Shown: piece after piece, positions 1 through 11,094 of the stretch | Layout of the letters: each line of letters begins with the position of its first letter | Numbering within the stretch: position 1 is the first letter of the stretch | Assembly: GCA_003665825.1 (NCBI GenBank) | Contig: QPFY01000017.1 | Span: 62,001 to 126,000 of the forward strand | Length of the DNA: 64,000 nt | Reading direction: 5' to 3' | Source of the DNA: Microbotryum silenes-acaulis | Lineage: Eukaryota > Basidiomycota > Microbotryomycetes > Microbotryales > Microbotryaceae | Notes under the pieces: model-generated | Told to the model about the DNA's origin: nothing | Databases searched by the model: none | Seen by the model: the letters and a program-made list of their open reading frames with translations, nothing else | Translations under genes and position numbers: made by a program

Positions 1-699
1 CCGTCACAACAGTCGCGATCGCCCGTTCGACCTCGCTTCGCCGCTCCGACTGGGCAAGATGCAGCAGAGGGACAACGATGCGAATGTAATCTCACGCCTG
101 TCGAACGCACCGTCACCAAGGAAGGCCCCAACACCGGTCGACGATTCCTGATGTGCAATAACACGTCCAAGAGTGCACAATGCAAATACTTTGTGTGGCT
201 TGACGAGGATGATGCTCCAGGTCGGGCTGGAGGAAGTGGGAGTGGGAGTGGAAATAATGGTGCGGGCGCGGGAGGTGGAGGAGGTCGCCCCCCGACAGGA
301 GAATGCTTCATTTGCAAGCAAGAAGGCCATTGGTCACGAGATTGCCCGAGTAAGAACGTAGCAAGAGGTGACGATTGGAACGGTAGCGGTAACGGCGGGG
401 GTGGTCGAGCTCCGGCGGGCGAGTGTTTCATTTGCAAGGAGGAAGGGCATTGGTCGAGGGACTGTCCCAGCAAGAATGAGCGAGGAGGAGGGGGTGGAGG
501 GGCTTCGAATGGAGTCAGAGCTGGTGGAGGCGGAGGGACATGCTTCAGTTGTGGCGAAGAGGGCCACTACTCGTCGGCTTGTCCCAATCCCAAAGGCGGT
601 AGTGGAACGGGTGGGGGTTCGTCCAAGAGGGGCCGTGGTCGTGGTCGAGGGGGCTCCACCGCGCGTGGGGTTCGAGGTCGAGGTAACAGATACGGGTGA
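1..699 (+). CDS. TOP3: DNA topoisomerase III-like protein, C-terminal part (partial at 5' end)
   Basis: The frame is open from base 1, so the gene starts outside the window. The visible part is a zinc-binding tail. A GRF-type zinc finger comes first (paired cysteines CEC near base 100, GRRF, then CNN and the K-Y-F-V-W motif near base 190). It is followed by a Gly/Ser-rich linker and three CCHC zinc knuckles ([42 protein letters not shown]), then an RG-rich basic end. GRF finger plus CCHC knuckles is the usual tail of eukaryotic topoisomerase III-alpha, the type IA enzyme that works with a RecQ helicase (Sgs1/BLM) and Rmi1 to dissolve recombination intermediates. The catalytic Toprim and tyrosine domains lie outside the window, so the family call rests on tail architecture only. 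A different GRF-containing nuclease is the alternative. Confidence 0.65.
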   Translation, partial: PSQQSRSPVRPRFAAPTGQDAAEGQRCECNLTPVERTVTKEGPNTGRRFLMCNNTSKSAQCKYFVWLDEDDAPGRAGGSGSGSGNNGAGAGGGGGRPPTGECFICKQEGHWSRDCPSKNVARGDDWNGSGNGGGGRAPAGECFICKEEGHWSRDCPSKNERGGGGGGASNGVRAGGGGGTCFSCGEEGHYSSACPNPKGGSGTGGGSSKRGRGRGRGGSTARGVRGRGNRYG

Positions 700-1283
700 A
701 CGCTTACTGAGTGTCGCAGACGATCAATTCAGGGACATATTTACTTTGTGCATTAGATCAAAGTGTTGTCGTACCATCCACGCAATCTCGCATCTCATCT
801 CGTGGGAATTTCACCTGCCGGCATGCCAGCAGTTGTAGGCTTGAAAACTGACGGTTAATCTCAGCTGAGAAAGTTGAACGGCTACCTGTAGGGAAAGAAA
901 GCATAACACAAGTTGAGAGCCGGCAATTTGACGAAACCATTTCGTCACGGGTATTTCCGACATTGTTATGAGAGACTCCCTTTCAGTGTCATCGTTGAAA
1001 TCGACATATGTATGACGCATCGCGCCGGTCGCTGGCCTGGGCGCGCGCGCCCCGTCCAAAAGGGGCCAGCGGATCCGCTCAGCCGAACAGAATGCGAGCC
1101 GTCGCCCCCGCGTTTCCTTCCTGAAACAGCACAAAAGCGGACTTGAGCTCAGGCGCCGTGCCTCGCCTCGCCTTTTGCCTCGCGATTGAGAGAGTCCCGC
1201 ACTCGCAACCAGCCGAATCTCAATCTTTGTTCCTTTCCTCCAACCACAGTATGTGGAACTAGAGCTGTACGACGTCTTTGACC
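700..1283. other. Intergenic region, no gene seen
   Basis: This stretch separates the convergent end of the topoisomerase-like gene from the potassium-channel start. It presumably carries a 3' UTR and the channel promoter. A GC-rich block lies near 1040-1080 and a pyrimidine-rich stretch near 1160-1240. No coding, RNA or repeat feature could be supported. Confidence 0.5.
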
Positions 1284-4151
1284 ATGCATTTGGGCCTGAA
1301 CGTGCACCAACCTCAGCGGGACCATGCCGTGTTCCCCGCGCGTCGCCCAGGAACGGACCCGAATGCCGCGAGCACTCGAACCGGCGAAGCGACTGAGCAT
1401 CGACTCTCGTCCCTCGTCGCTGCGTTGATTGGACCTTTCATCGTGCTCTTCTCTATCCCGGGGTTAACTGAATACTGGTCAGTATCATACGATTCGTATT
1501 GCGTCTTCATCAAACCCAACTACCTGGGTGTCGTCAGCATCGAGGTCGATGTTGATTCAGACTCAGCTCGGGCAAGCCAATGTTCCGGGCTCCGAATTGG
1601 GCGGCCGATCCCCTTCGCCGCCTGTCGATCAGGAACTCCGATCGAAACTGACGGCGGGATGGACCCGATTCATGCATTGACAATGCATGAGGAGATCAGA
1701 GCGGTACTAAAAAAAACTTCTTGTTTTTACAAATAGGTATACTCAAAAAGGCTCGACAGAAGAGCGGGACTGGAGCCAACCGGATCCGAATCTGATTGTC
1801 ATCTCGGGCACGATCACACTTGTACTCGGAATCATCGCCAACATTTTGCTCGCGCTGAGGCTGGTCGAAACACATGCTGTATGTCCGTCTCGTGGTCTTT
1901 CACTTCAAATCCACTCGACCAATATCTAACACTCTAATTTTCCGGTTCACCAATCAGCGATTCTGCATCTTCTCGGGCTTGTTCATTCTATCCTGGTTCA
2001 CACTCATCAACACGATCGCCCTCATCCTCTTCACCGTCAAGTCGAGCAAAGTCGATGATGGGTACACCTTATCAACTGCCTTCTCCCTGACGGCGGCTTC
2101 GACCGCTCTGGCCGCACTGGTGCTAGTCATGTTTCTCCTTGAAGGCCTCCAAACCAAGTGGTACCGACAAGGTGGAACGGGGCTCAGTGGGAAGCAGAGG
2201 AGCCTGGTGGTCGCGTTTGGGGTGTTCATGGGCACGATATGCGTGGGCTCGGTCATGGCCAAGTACCTGAACAATTTTAGCTCGTAAGCTTAGGGCTCTT
2301 TTAAAGGGACGGGAAGAAAACATTCAAATTTGCTGACATGCCGGATGCTCTCCTCGTGCAGGTTCCTTGACTCGATCTACTTCATCATCCAGACAATTAC
2401 CACCACAGGTACGATTAACCCGAAAGCGGCCAACAAGGATAATCCATTCTCACTTTCACGTTCTCGTCCCGTTCACAGGTTTCGGCGATCTCGTCCCCAA
2501 AACGACGGCTTCGCGCATCTTCTCCATCTTCTACGACACATGGGGTATCCTCAGCTTTGCCGTCGTCGTCGCCTTCGTTCGCTCCACAGCACTGGAAGCG
2601 ATGCAGACCCAGTGGGTTCAATTCGCACTGCCTTTTGATCACTCGGGTCACCAAAGCTCATTTATTGACCTCCTCTCTTCTCTAGATACAAGAAACGCGA
2701 GAAAATTATCTTACAACGGATACAGGGTCAGCGGCTGGAGAGGATCCGAACGGGCGACAGCAGGCAAGTCGAAGCTCCTCGCACCTCCTGGCCGCGCCGA
2801 TTCTTGAACCGATTTGCGTTCTACTCGGCACCTACACCACGGCCGCGGGTGGAAGCGCAGGTCGGCGGTGAAGAGCAGAACCCTGACGCTCAGCGGATCG
2901 AGATGATGAACCCGAGGTTGTTGAACGGGAATATCATCGCCGATGCGGGAGCGCTCTTGCACGAGGATGACTACGAGATGACGATCTTGGAGATGAAGAG
3001 AGAACGAGCCAGGGAACATCGATCTGAGGTGAGTACGATTCCAGCTGAATCTCAGATTTCAGGTCAACTAACCTGGCTAGTATCTTCCACGCGTGTGTGC
3101 AGCTTGTGGTAAGCTTGCTCATCTACCTCACCACCTGGGTAGTCGGAGCTGCAGTCTTTTCACGGCTGGAAAGCTGGTGAGTGGGCTAGCAGTCTCAGCG
3201 CCGGCTGTAGAGCTGTCCTTTGTCCCGTGACTGACCCACCGAATCATCGAGCAGGGACTACTTCATCTCATTCTACTTTGTCTTCATGACCTTCACGACG
3301 ATCGGCCACGGCGACTACGCGCCAAGAACTCAGGCGGGACGAGCGTTCTTCAGTGCTTGGGCCCTGGTCGGAGCAGGTGTCACGACCGTCTTCTTCTCAA
3401 TCTTGGCTGACAGTTACTCGTCGCGCTTCAACGGACTTGCAACTCGGAATTGGTTCAAACGCACGTTGTTGCGGTTTCATAACAACCCGAAGGCACGCGC
3501 GGCTGTGGAAGAGGAGGAACGACGGTTTGGAATCCGACCTAGTGTGAACGTCGATGATGCTCCGTCCGGGTCGGTCTCGACTTCATCCCCGGCCCCCAAA
3601 CCGACAAGCGAAGGGGAGGAGGATATTATCGAAGGCAACTCCAACGACGTCGATGACCCCGCCCCGTCGCAGACTGCAAGGCTATTGGAGCTCGTCAAGG
3701 AGACTCGGGAGCACGTCGATGATCTTATCCACTATGATGGCATGTCATCGACGGGGGAATGCGGTATGAGTATCGATCGCGAGGTCAAGCAGTTGATGGA
3801 TGAACAGAAATTCAGTATACCGACGCGATTGGAGGTGATGAGTGACGAAAGGATGAAGAGGTCCCTCTGTAAGTCATTCCCTCCCAGAGGTCTTGGCAGC
3901 GCACCAAGACTTGCGCATTGACCTCGCCCCGGCCCAAATATTCTCCATGAGCAGACCTGAGAAGGATGTTGGCCAAGCTAGTCGAGCTAGAAAAAATTGT
4001 CCATGTCGCCGTCGAGGATTACGAGACCACTCAGGCTAGAGCCGAAGTGAACGAAATTTACATCGGCGAGCTTGGGACCCACATCCTCAACAGTCCACTG
4101 GCAGCCAGGGGGGGCCCGTTTCGAACGGATACCAATGAATCTTACAAGTGA
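1284..4151 (+). CDS. TOK1: TOK1-type outward-rectifier potassium channel (two-pore, eight-TM)
   Basis: A plasma-membrane K+ channel of the fungal TOK family. About eight exons join cleanly: for example donor at 1478 to acceptor at 1736 gives TEYW-YTQKG, the P-loop junction near 2410-2480 gives TITTTG-FGDLVP, and the junction near 3175-3254 gives LESW-DYFISF. Early exons carry several hydrophobic segments, then pore loop 1 (TTTGFGD, ~2400-2490), then a cytoplasmic linker rich in charged residues, then LVVSLLIYLTTWVVG and pore loop 2 (TTIGHGD, ~3295-3320). The long acidic C-terminal tail ends KxxSYK-like at 4151. The two filter signatures and the order TMs-P1-linker-P2-tail are diagnostic of TOK channels, which clamp membrane voltage by K+ efflux. 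The second filter has His where Tyr or Phe is usual. The ATG at 1284 is the first in frame, but an upstream exon is possible because the N-terminus is not conserved. Confidence 0.85.
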
Positions 4152-4412
4152 TGAGAGGCCGGGAGCATATTGTTGGTATTTACCTGTTGTAGAGTAGAAC
4201 TTTTAGAAGTAGCATCTTGCAGTCGTCATCCGTGCATCATCTGTCCAGACTCCAGACGAGGCAGAATTTGACCCGAGAAGGGGTCCGTGCGCGCACGGCT
4301 AAAATCTGGGTTGTCTCATTCAACTTGTGAGCGCGATTAACCGCGGCACTACCTCGGCCCCGGGTCACGCTCAATTCGTACTCGCTTCGCACACACGACA
4401 CACGGTATCGTC

Positions 4413-7015
4413 ATGCAATTTCCCAAAGCGAAGCGCTTCGCATCCCCAACACGTAAGTCACCCCAACAGTTCTAAGTGTTGACCGCGCCCACAAACTGAC
4501 GATGCGCAACCGCCTGCTATCACGCGGTCATGTGACCCCAGCGGACGATGTCCCCCCCGTCGGCGCGTATTCGATCGAAGCACCCCTGGATCCCAACTAC
4601 AAACGAGGTCCAATGCGTCTGACCGACAAGAGATTCCATGACCCGAATGTACTACAGCAACCAGGTATGTTCGCACCTCCGCCGGGGCTCTGCGAGACTG
4701 CGACAACGCGCCGCCGTCTGATGTTGATTGACCTCTTGCTGATCCACCCCGCGCGATGACCGTTCCGGAGCAGACACCTTTGGCTTGTATGATCCAGCGG
4801 ATAAGGAAAATTCGTTGAAACGACCAAGATCGAGCGCAGTGGCTGGAAACGGGTTGGAACGGATGAAGCAACAGGTACGTCGGCATAGAACTCTCAAAGC
4901 GCGCCCGTTTTCGCCGAGGCGTGAGGTCTGACAGCCCCACGATGTGCTTCCCGCGTCGAATCCAGATGGACGAACTCAAGACACGGATATCGAATCAACA
5001 TGAGAAGGAATTGGCCAAGCTGCAGGGGAAGATCTCGCGATTGGAAGCTAGTCGAGAGGAAGGGGTCAAGGAACGACAGGAGATGAGCAAGGAGTTGTTG
5101 AGCCTCAAATCGGAGCTGAGTGAGTGGACCAAGATCTCTGTTTCGCTTAATGCAAGAATGCCAACTCATCGTTCCCCTCGCAGGATCCACAACGACGCGC
5201 GAACAAACCCTCGCGAGCAAACTCGGCAAAGCCGAAGCGTCCCTGTCAAAATATCAGACGCTCTTACCCACACTGCAGACGAAGCTCGATCAACTGACGA
5301 CGTCACACGCCGATTCACGCAAGCGCAAGGACGACGAGATCACCGAGCTCAAGGACAAAATCGAGAAGAAGAACGAAGAGTTGAGCGCCGCGAAGGATGA
5401 GGCGAAGGAGTTACGTAGGGCTGTGAGGGAGGAACGATGGGCCAGGCAAGAGATGTCGAGGGTCGGGGAAAAAACTGTGCGAGAAATTCGGGAGAGGACG
5501 CGGGTGTCATCTTTGGCGGATCGACTAGAGCATGGCAAGATCATCGCGACACTCCAAGCGGATCTATTGGACAGGGAGAGCCGTCTCGAGGAAGAGGCAG
5601 CTTACAGCGAGGAGCTTCGACAAGAGCTCGAGGTGGCGGAAGAGCTACTCGAGGATGCACATCTCGACCTGGAACGACTGATGGAAGAGCGGGCAGGAGA
5701 TCGACAGGAAACGCGCGCCGAAAAGGACTGGCGACAGCGAGCAAGGTCGGATCAGCGCGACGCTGCGGGCCTTCGCAACGATGTTGCCCATCTCGATCGA
5801 TGCATCGAACTCGACCAACAACGCGCTCAGGCTGCCACATGGCTACACAATACGCTCTACGCCGATCTGCGCGCCCAGATCTTGGAACACGAGAAGGAGC
5901 TCGAGATCGTCGAGGGCGAGTTGGACATGGCGCTCAACGACGAGATCCCGCGGTTAGAAGAGGCTTGCGACCTCGCGAATGAAGGACTTGAGGAGATGCG
6001 TGATCGGGTGCTCGAGCTGCAGGAGACGCTGGGGCAAAGGGAGGGCGAGGTTGAGGAGTTGCAGGCGCGCGCGATCGCCGAAATTGAGCGGTTCGAAGGC
6101 TCGCTCGAGGAAGAACGACGACGTTATGCGGACAAGGAGAAGGAGGTCGAAAAGGAACGGGCTGAGAAGCGACGGCTCGCTTCCTTGTTGGGCCAAGCCC
6201 GCTCTGCCGAAGCAGCGCTCGTAGAGGAACGCGACCTTTTGCTCGCCGAATTGCACGAGGCCGAGAGCCTGCGAATGACGCACCAGAACCTTGTGGCGAA
6301 CCTCGACTATTTGGCTCGCGAGAATGCGGCGACGCGCGAGGATAATGTTCTGCTGGTCGAGCAGAATGCGGAATTGGCGAGTCATCAAAACTCGAGGCAG
6401 AAGATCCAGGTCCACGCTGCGACGAGGGCACAATTGGCTGACTCTAGGAGGGTGAGTTTGAACGCCAAAGCCGATTCCAAGATTTTCCTAACGATTGATG
6501 CTGCTATTCGTGTCCATGACCAGGCACATCTCGCGGTCACGTCCAAGCTGGCAACGTCCGAGGCTCGCATCGTTCAGCTCCAGAGCGAGCTGCAAGCCTA
6601 CAAATCCGTGTCGTCGCTCCCCTTCACGACAACCTCGACGATGATCAAGAGTACGGGTCGGACAAAAGTGACTCGACCTGTCCTTTTGCCTCTTGAGGAC
6701 CTACCCCCTACACCGACACCAATGGGTTCGATCCTAGGCGACTCGCAGTCGATGCCCCCTCCAAGACTGCCCATTCCCAGGTCGACGGTCTCGTTCGCGC
6801 CAAGCAACATGTACAATGACTTTGAGGCGTCTTCGACAGAAGGGCCTACTTTGGTGGCTACTTCACGCGCGGCGAGTCGCAAGACACGGCGGTTGACCCT
6901 CATCGCGGATGAAGAGGACGTGCGACCCAGCGAGGACGGTGGTTCGAGGTCGAGAAGAATGAGCAACGGTGGTGTTCGGATGACGGGCAAGATGAGTCTA
7001 AGTGAATTAATCTGA
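4413..7015 (+). CDS. Long coiled-coil protein with HMMR-type N-terminal motif
   Basis: Exon 1 (4413-4452) and exon 2 (from 4542, 89-base intron) join to give MQFPKAKRFASPTP followed by VPPVGAYSIEAPLDPNYKRG. This matches the start of vertebrate HMMR/RHAMM (short FPKAP...RF stretch, then PxPGAY). A further exon gives DTFGLYDPADKENS, and after that the protein is one continuous alpha-helical coiled coil rich in E, R, L and Q from about 4970 to 6600. Introns near 5122-5185 and 6452-6523 preserve the heptad pattern. The tail is basic and serine-rich (RKTRRLTLIADEEDVRPSED region, ~6870-6950), suggesting phosphorylation. HMMR binds microtubules and spindle poles, so a spindle or spindle-pole-body role is inferred from the N-terminus plus coiled coil. 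It is not shown by any catalytic feature. Confidence 0.6.
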
Positions 7016-7621
7016 TATTGGAAGGTGCATATTTTGGCGCTCTTGGTTTGTGCCTGTCGCCGTTTAGTTTTGGACTGAGGGTTTATTCGATTTTCTCTCG
7101 CGCGACGCGTGTGTACAGTTGTGCCTTGTTGGCGTTCGTTGAAACAGTGGAAACGTGATGTAGATATTTCGTCAATCTCCATCGCCACGAGCTAGCATCT
7201 GGTCTGATCGGCATGACCGGCACGGCTGCGGTTCCGGCCGGCGCGGCCTGTTGGGGAATCCGGATAGGAGCTAGGGTTCGCCAACTGGGTTTCCCTAAAC
7301 GGATGGAAAACAAGACTCTTGAGAGCATGAATGAGGTTTGTGCCGTACGCCGAGTGTTTGCGTCCATTCCCTCCATACGCCATGAGCAAAGCCGTCGAAG
7401 AGTCGTGCTGTCCGAACGTGCTAATTCAAGTGCCCCCGCGCAGCTTCTACTCCGGCACTCACTCGCTCTTCGTAAATCTGGCGCTCACTCGAGGCGCGTC
7501 GCATCCAGCTGCGCCTGCATTCTCTCTCTCACCCGCTGCTTGCAATATCGCAGTCGGCCACAACTCAAACTTGGTGGCAAAACACGACGCTTGGCCCAAG
7601 GTGAACGAGTGACGACGTCGC

Positions 7622-10600
7622 ATGTCGAGTCCACCCATCATCACGTCCTCCTCTCGATCGACGCTCAACAGTTCGTCGCAGCACGGCCCAGCAGCCTCAG
7701 CCTCAGCTCCGGCAGCGGCAGCCCAGCAGCGCACCGCGCCGGCAGTGATATCGCGCGACGAGCTCGGCAGCGAAGACGGCGCCTCGAGTGACGATCCGCT
7801 CGACGTGCTGCCCCCTTCGTCGTCCAGTCCGATCGCACTTCACAAGCCATCCGCTTGTGCATCTCGTCATAGCAACAGCCACGACGCTTCTCCTTCGCTT
7901 GCACTCGACAGCGGTCGTGGGAGAAGTAGGACTCGGAGCAGGAGCAGGAGCAGGAGGAGCAGCATGTCGTCGTTGAGTTCGCTCGACTCGGAGCCAGACG
8001 AGATGGAGACGCGTCGAATCGATCACGAAGGCGCCCTCGAACGCGCCCATCCTGGCTCGGCCAAGACCAACGGAGCACACCGCAACATCTTTGCGAATGG
8101 GCATGGATCGTCGTCCAAGAAACGCGCATCATCGCCGTCCCACTTTGGCTTCGTCTCGCCCAAGCGCCGCACGACCGAGGCCATCACGATCGACGATTCC
8201 CAAGACGAGATTGACGAGCTCGAAGACGACGAGGATGACGACAACACGGGGCGACAGGTCGACGACGAAGAGATTGACGAACTGGATCAAATCCAAGACA
8301 CGACTTCGATCAGCAACGGCAAGTCCAAGACCAAGGGCAAGCTTGTGGCGGTAGCATCGTCTTCAAAATTCAAGGCCAAGGCGACAACAACCGCGGTCAA
8401 GGGCCAACAAAAGGCCTCCGACGATGGAGGCAAGCGGGTCTACTGTCACCAGGTGCGTGTTAATCTGATTTCGATCTGATTTCAATCACGATGAGCTCAT
8501 CAGGATCCTAACCATTTCGTGCAGGATCACCAAGCCCACGATTCACTCAAGGATACCATGTGGAGATGCTCGGCTATAAAGACCTCCGCCAAAGGGTTCC
8601 AGCGGGCGTGCGGTCTCTCCTACTGCGAAAAGTGCCTCAAGAGTCGCTACGAACCCGAAGCGAGCGGGATGACCGCCCCGGGAGCTCGAAAGAACTGGTC
8701 GTGCCCTCTTTGCCGAGGCATCTGTGAGTTTGCGAGTGCCAGGCGGCGCTCCGAGTTGGTGTGAGCAAAGCTAATCGTGCCGGATTCTCGCTCTGCTAGG
8801 CAATTGCTCGGTGTGCCGCAAGTGAGTGTTGTCGAACCCGCATCGAGAGACTCCAGGTGACGCGTATTGACGCAGCGTGGCTTTGCCGCTTCTCAGGAAG
8901 CAAAACTTGGCTCCGGTGGGCTACCTCAAGTCCAAGAAGGAAAAAGCCGTCGCAGAGGAAACCGAGAAGGCTGGAAAGCCCAAGAAGGTCGGTCTGAGCA
9001 GCGCCATGCATGTACTAGTGTCCTGGACTGCCAATACTGATCGTGTACGTCGCAACAGGAGAAGAGCGTCAAGGGGAAGGCGAAGCCTCGCATGGAGAAA
9101 AATGAGGCTGGGCAGCAACCGGGGTCCAAGAAGCTCGGCGCCTCCACAAATGGCAAGCCCACCAAAGGCACCGCAAAGGCGGCCAAGACGAAGGAGCCCA
9201 AGGCCTCACAGTCCTGCAAAGGTGTTCGGGGCCCATTCTCGATGAATGTCGACACCGATTCTTCCTTGTCGTCGCTCTCATCAGACGAAGACGACAAGCC
9301 CTCGGCCACGACGGCGGGCGCTGCCGTGGTCGTACCCGTCAAGCGGCGCAACCCTCCTCCGCGCGCGCCCAAATTCGTGCGGCCGCCCAAAACCTATCCT
9401 CTCACGCGATCGACGATCATCCCTTCGAACGGCTTGCTCATGGCTCGTCTTCACCTGAGGTCGTTCATTCTTCGTTTCAGCGGTTTTGCCCCGGTGCTCA
9501 CCACCGAGTCGGCCAAAATTCGATCGGTACTGGGGGCCTTAGCCGATGATCGCGATGGGTGGGTATGGTCGCGGGAAGGCGATGTCGTACAACGATTCAT
9601 GCTGCAGGCGCTGTGCGAACTGCTCGACCAAGAGGAGGAAAACATCGCGACCGAGGAAGGCAGCGCAAAGCTACTGCGCCGTCTGGCGCGCGAGGCCGTC
9701 GGCAGCCAGATCGAAAAAGATCGAGCTTGGGACACGTTGCGGGAGATCGTCGAGCAGGAGAACGTATGGGATGATGGAGGATGGGGCGAAGAGGTGGTCA
9801 AGTGGGAGGCCGAGCGCGAAGAAGCTGATCGGGTGCAGTTCGGTGGCCAGAGGGAGACCCGAGGCAGGCGAGGGGAGACGGGTCCGGACGAACGCTTGGC
9901 GCTGATGCTCGCTCTTGTGGAGCTTGCCTACGCTGCCGAATGCGTGCGAAAGGACTTCACTGACGTGAGTGTCAGAATACTTGGCTTGTTCGAGCATCGT
10001 TCGATGATCGTTTCCGCTGACACTTTTCAATTTCCCGGTCGCGCGAGCAGGGCGTCGAAGCGGAGAAAACAGCGATGGTGACCCACAACCGATCCAAGTT
10101 CCAGCACCGCCACGATTGCGAAGACCGTCGCAAAGCAATCCTTGCCGAGAAGCCCGAGAAGCCCAAACTGCACATTGACGACATGTTGACGGACAAGGAT
10201 CAAGCCAAGCCCAACCACGATCGCGAGCTCGCGGAATGGGCAGCCAAGTGCGCCGACATCGACGATCGACTCAAGGAAGAGGAGAAGGAGTGGCAGAAGG
10301 AATTGAACGAGATCCATCGCGACGTCTACCTAGTCACGGCCGAGAACCGACTGAGGTTCGCGCCGACGGGAACCGACGTGCACGACAACCAGTACTGGCT
10401 GTTGTGCCCTTCGACGGCGTCCAAATTCCCCACCGAGGCGGACCCTGCTACGGACGACTACCCGTTGTCATGGTCGATCCTTGTCCATGGCTCGCCGTTC
10501 TCCGAGATTGATCCCGTCGCAGCTGCTGCAAACGGTAACAAGGGCAAAACGATCGCCGCTCCACCTCCTTCCCCTCCCCCGACTCCCGGCACGGTCGCGT

Positions 10601-10920
10601 CGATCAACGCCTCCCGCGTCGACAACAAGGATTCGTGGTTCGTCGTCACCGACCCGGAAGAGATGATCCAGCTCGTCAGCCACCTCGAATGGCAACACAA
10701 ATGGGCCGAATACGAGGTTCGACTCGCTCGACACGAAAAGTCGGACGCGGGGACTCGCAGCCTCACGCCCTTGGGTGGCGAAGACGACGAGTCGACGGTC
10801 AAGAGCATCTCGGACCTCGTCGCCGAGTTGAGGATCTTTGCTGATTACGTCACTGCGGAGAAGGAGGACGCGGTGAACGGGAACCGCAAGGCTAGAAAGA
10901 ACAAGAAGAGAAGGTTTTGA
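7622..10920 (+). CDS. zf-4CXXC_R1 (CDCA7-like) chromatin protein with DDT/WHIM-like C-terminal half
   Basis: Exon 1 (7622-8452) encodes a Ser-rich, acidic, basic-patch N-terminus ending VYCHQ. After the intron the cysteine-rich domain continues: MWRCSAIK, FQRACGLSYCEKCLKSRY, then WSCPLCRGI joined to CNCSVCRKKQNLAPVGYLK. This CxxC array and the ending PxCRGICNCSxCR are characteristic of the zf-4CXXC_R1 family (CDCA7, the HELLS/LSH partner that binds hemimethylated DNA in animals). A Lys-rich linker follows. The long exon to 9963 and the last exon to 10920 contain a helical region (LHLRSFILRFSGFAPV; LALMLALVELAYAAECVRKD) and a RLRFAPTGTDVHDNQYWLL segment. These resemble the DDT, WHIM1 and WHIM2/3 elements of ISWI-associated proteins. 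Nuclear location and nucleosome-remodeller recruitment are inferred. The second Cys of the usual CHQC pair is not seen. Confidence 0.7.
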
Positions 10921-11094
10921 GCTTGAAATGTTACGTGGACGTTGGGTCTTTACATTACATTAGACTCCTGTTGTTATGGACGCGCGATCATGACCGGCCC
11001 CATAGGAATGTTGAAATCATCATCACCATAACAACGTCTTGCATAACGTATGCAGTAGCGGGCAGGATGATATTTCAATCAACCAAGCGGTGCG

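Noticed and set aside
5437..6433. Several 150-180-residue frames in both directions
   Set aside because: Shadows of the coiled-coil exon, whose heptad pattern identifies the real frame.
7622..8520. Alternative acceptor at about 8503 in the CDCA7-like gene
   Set aside because: It stays in frame and adds seven residues, but does not supply the missing Cys and has a weaker pyrimidine tract than the acceptor at 8524.
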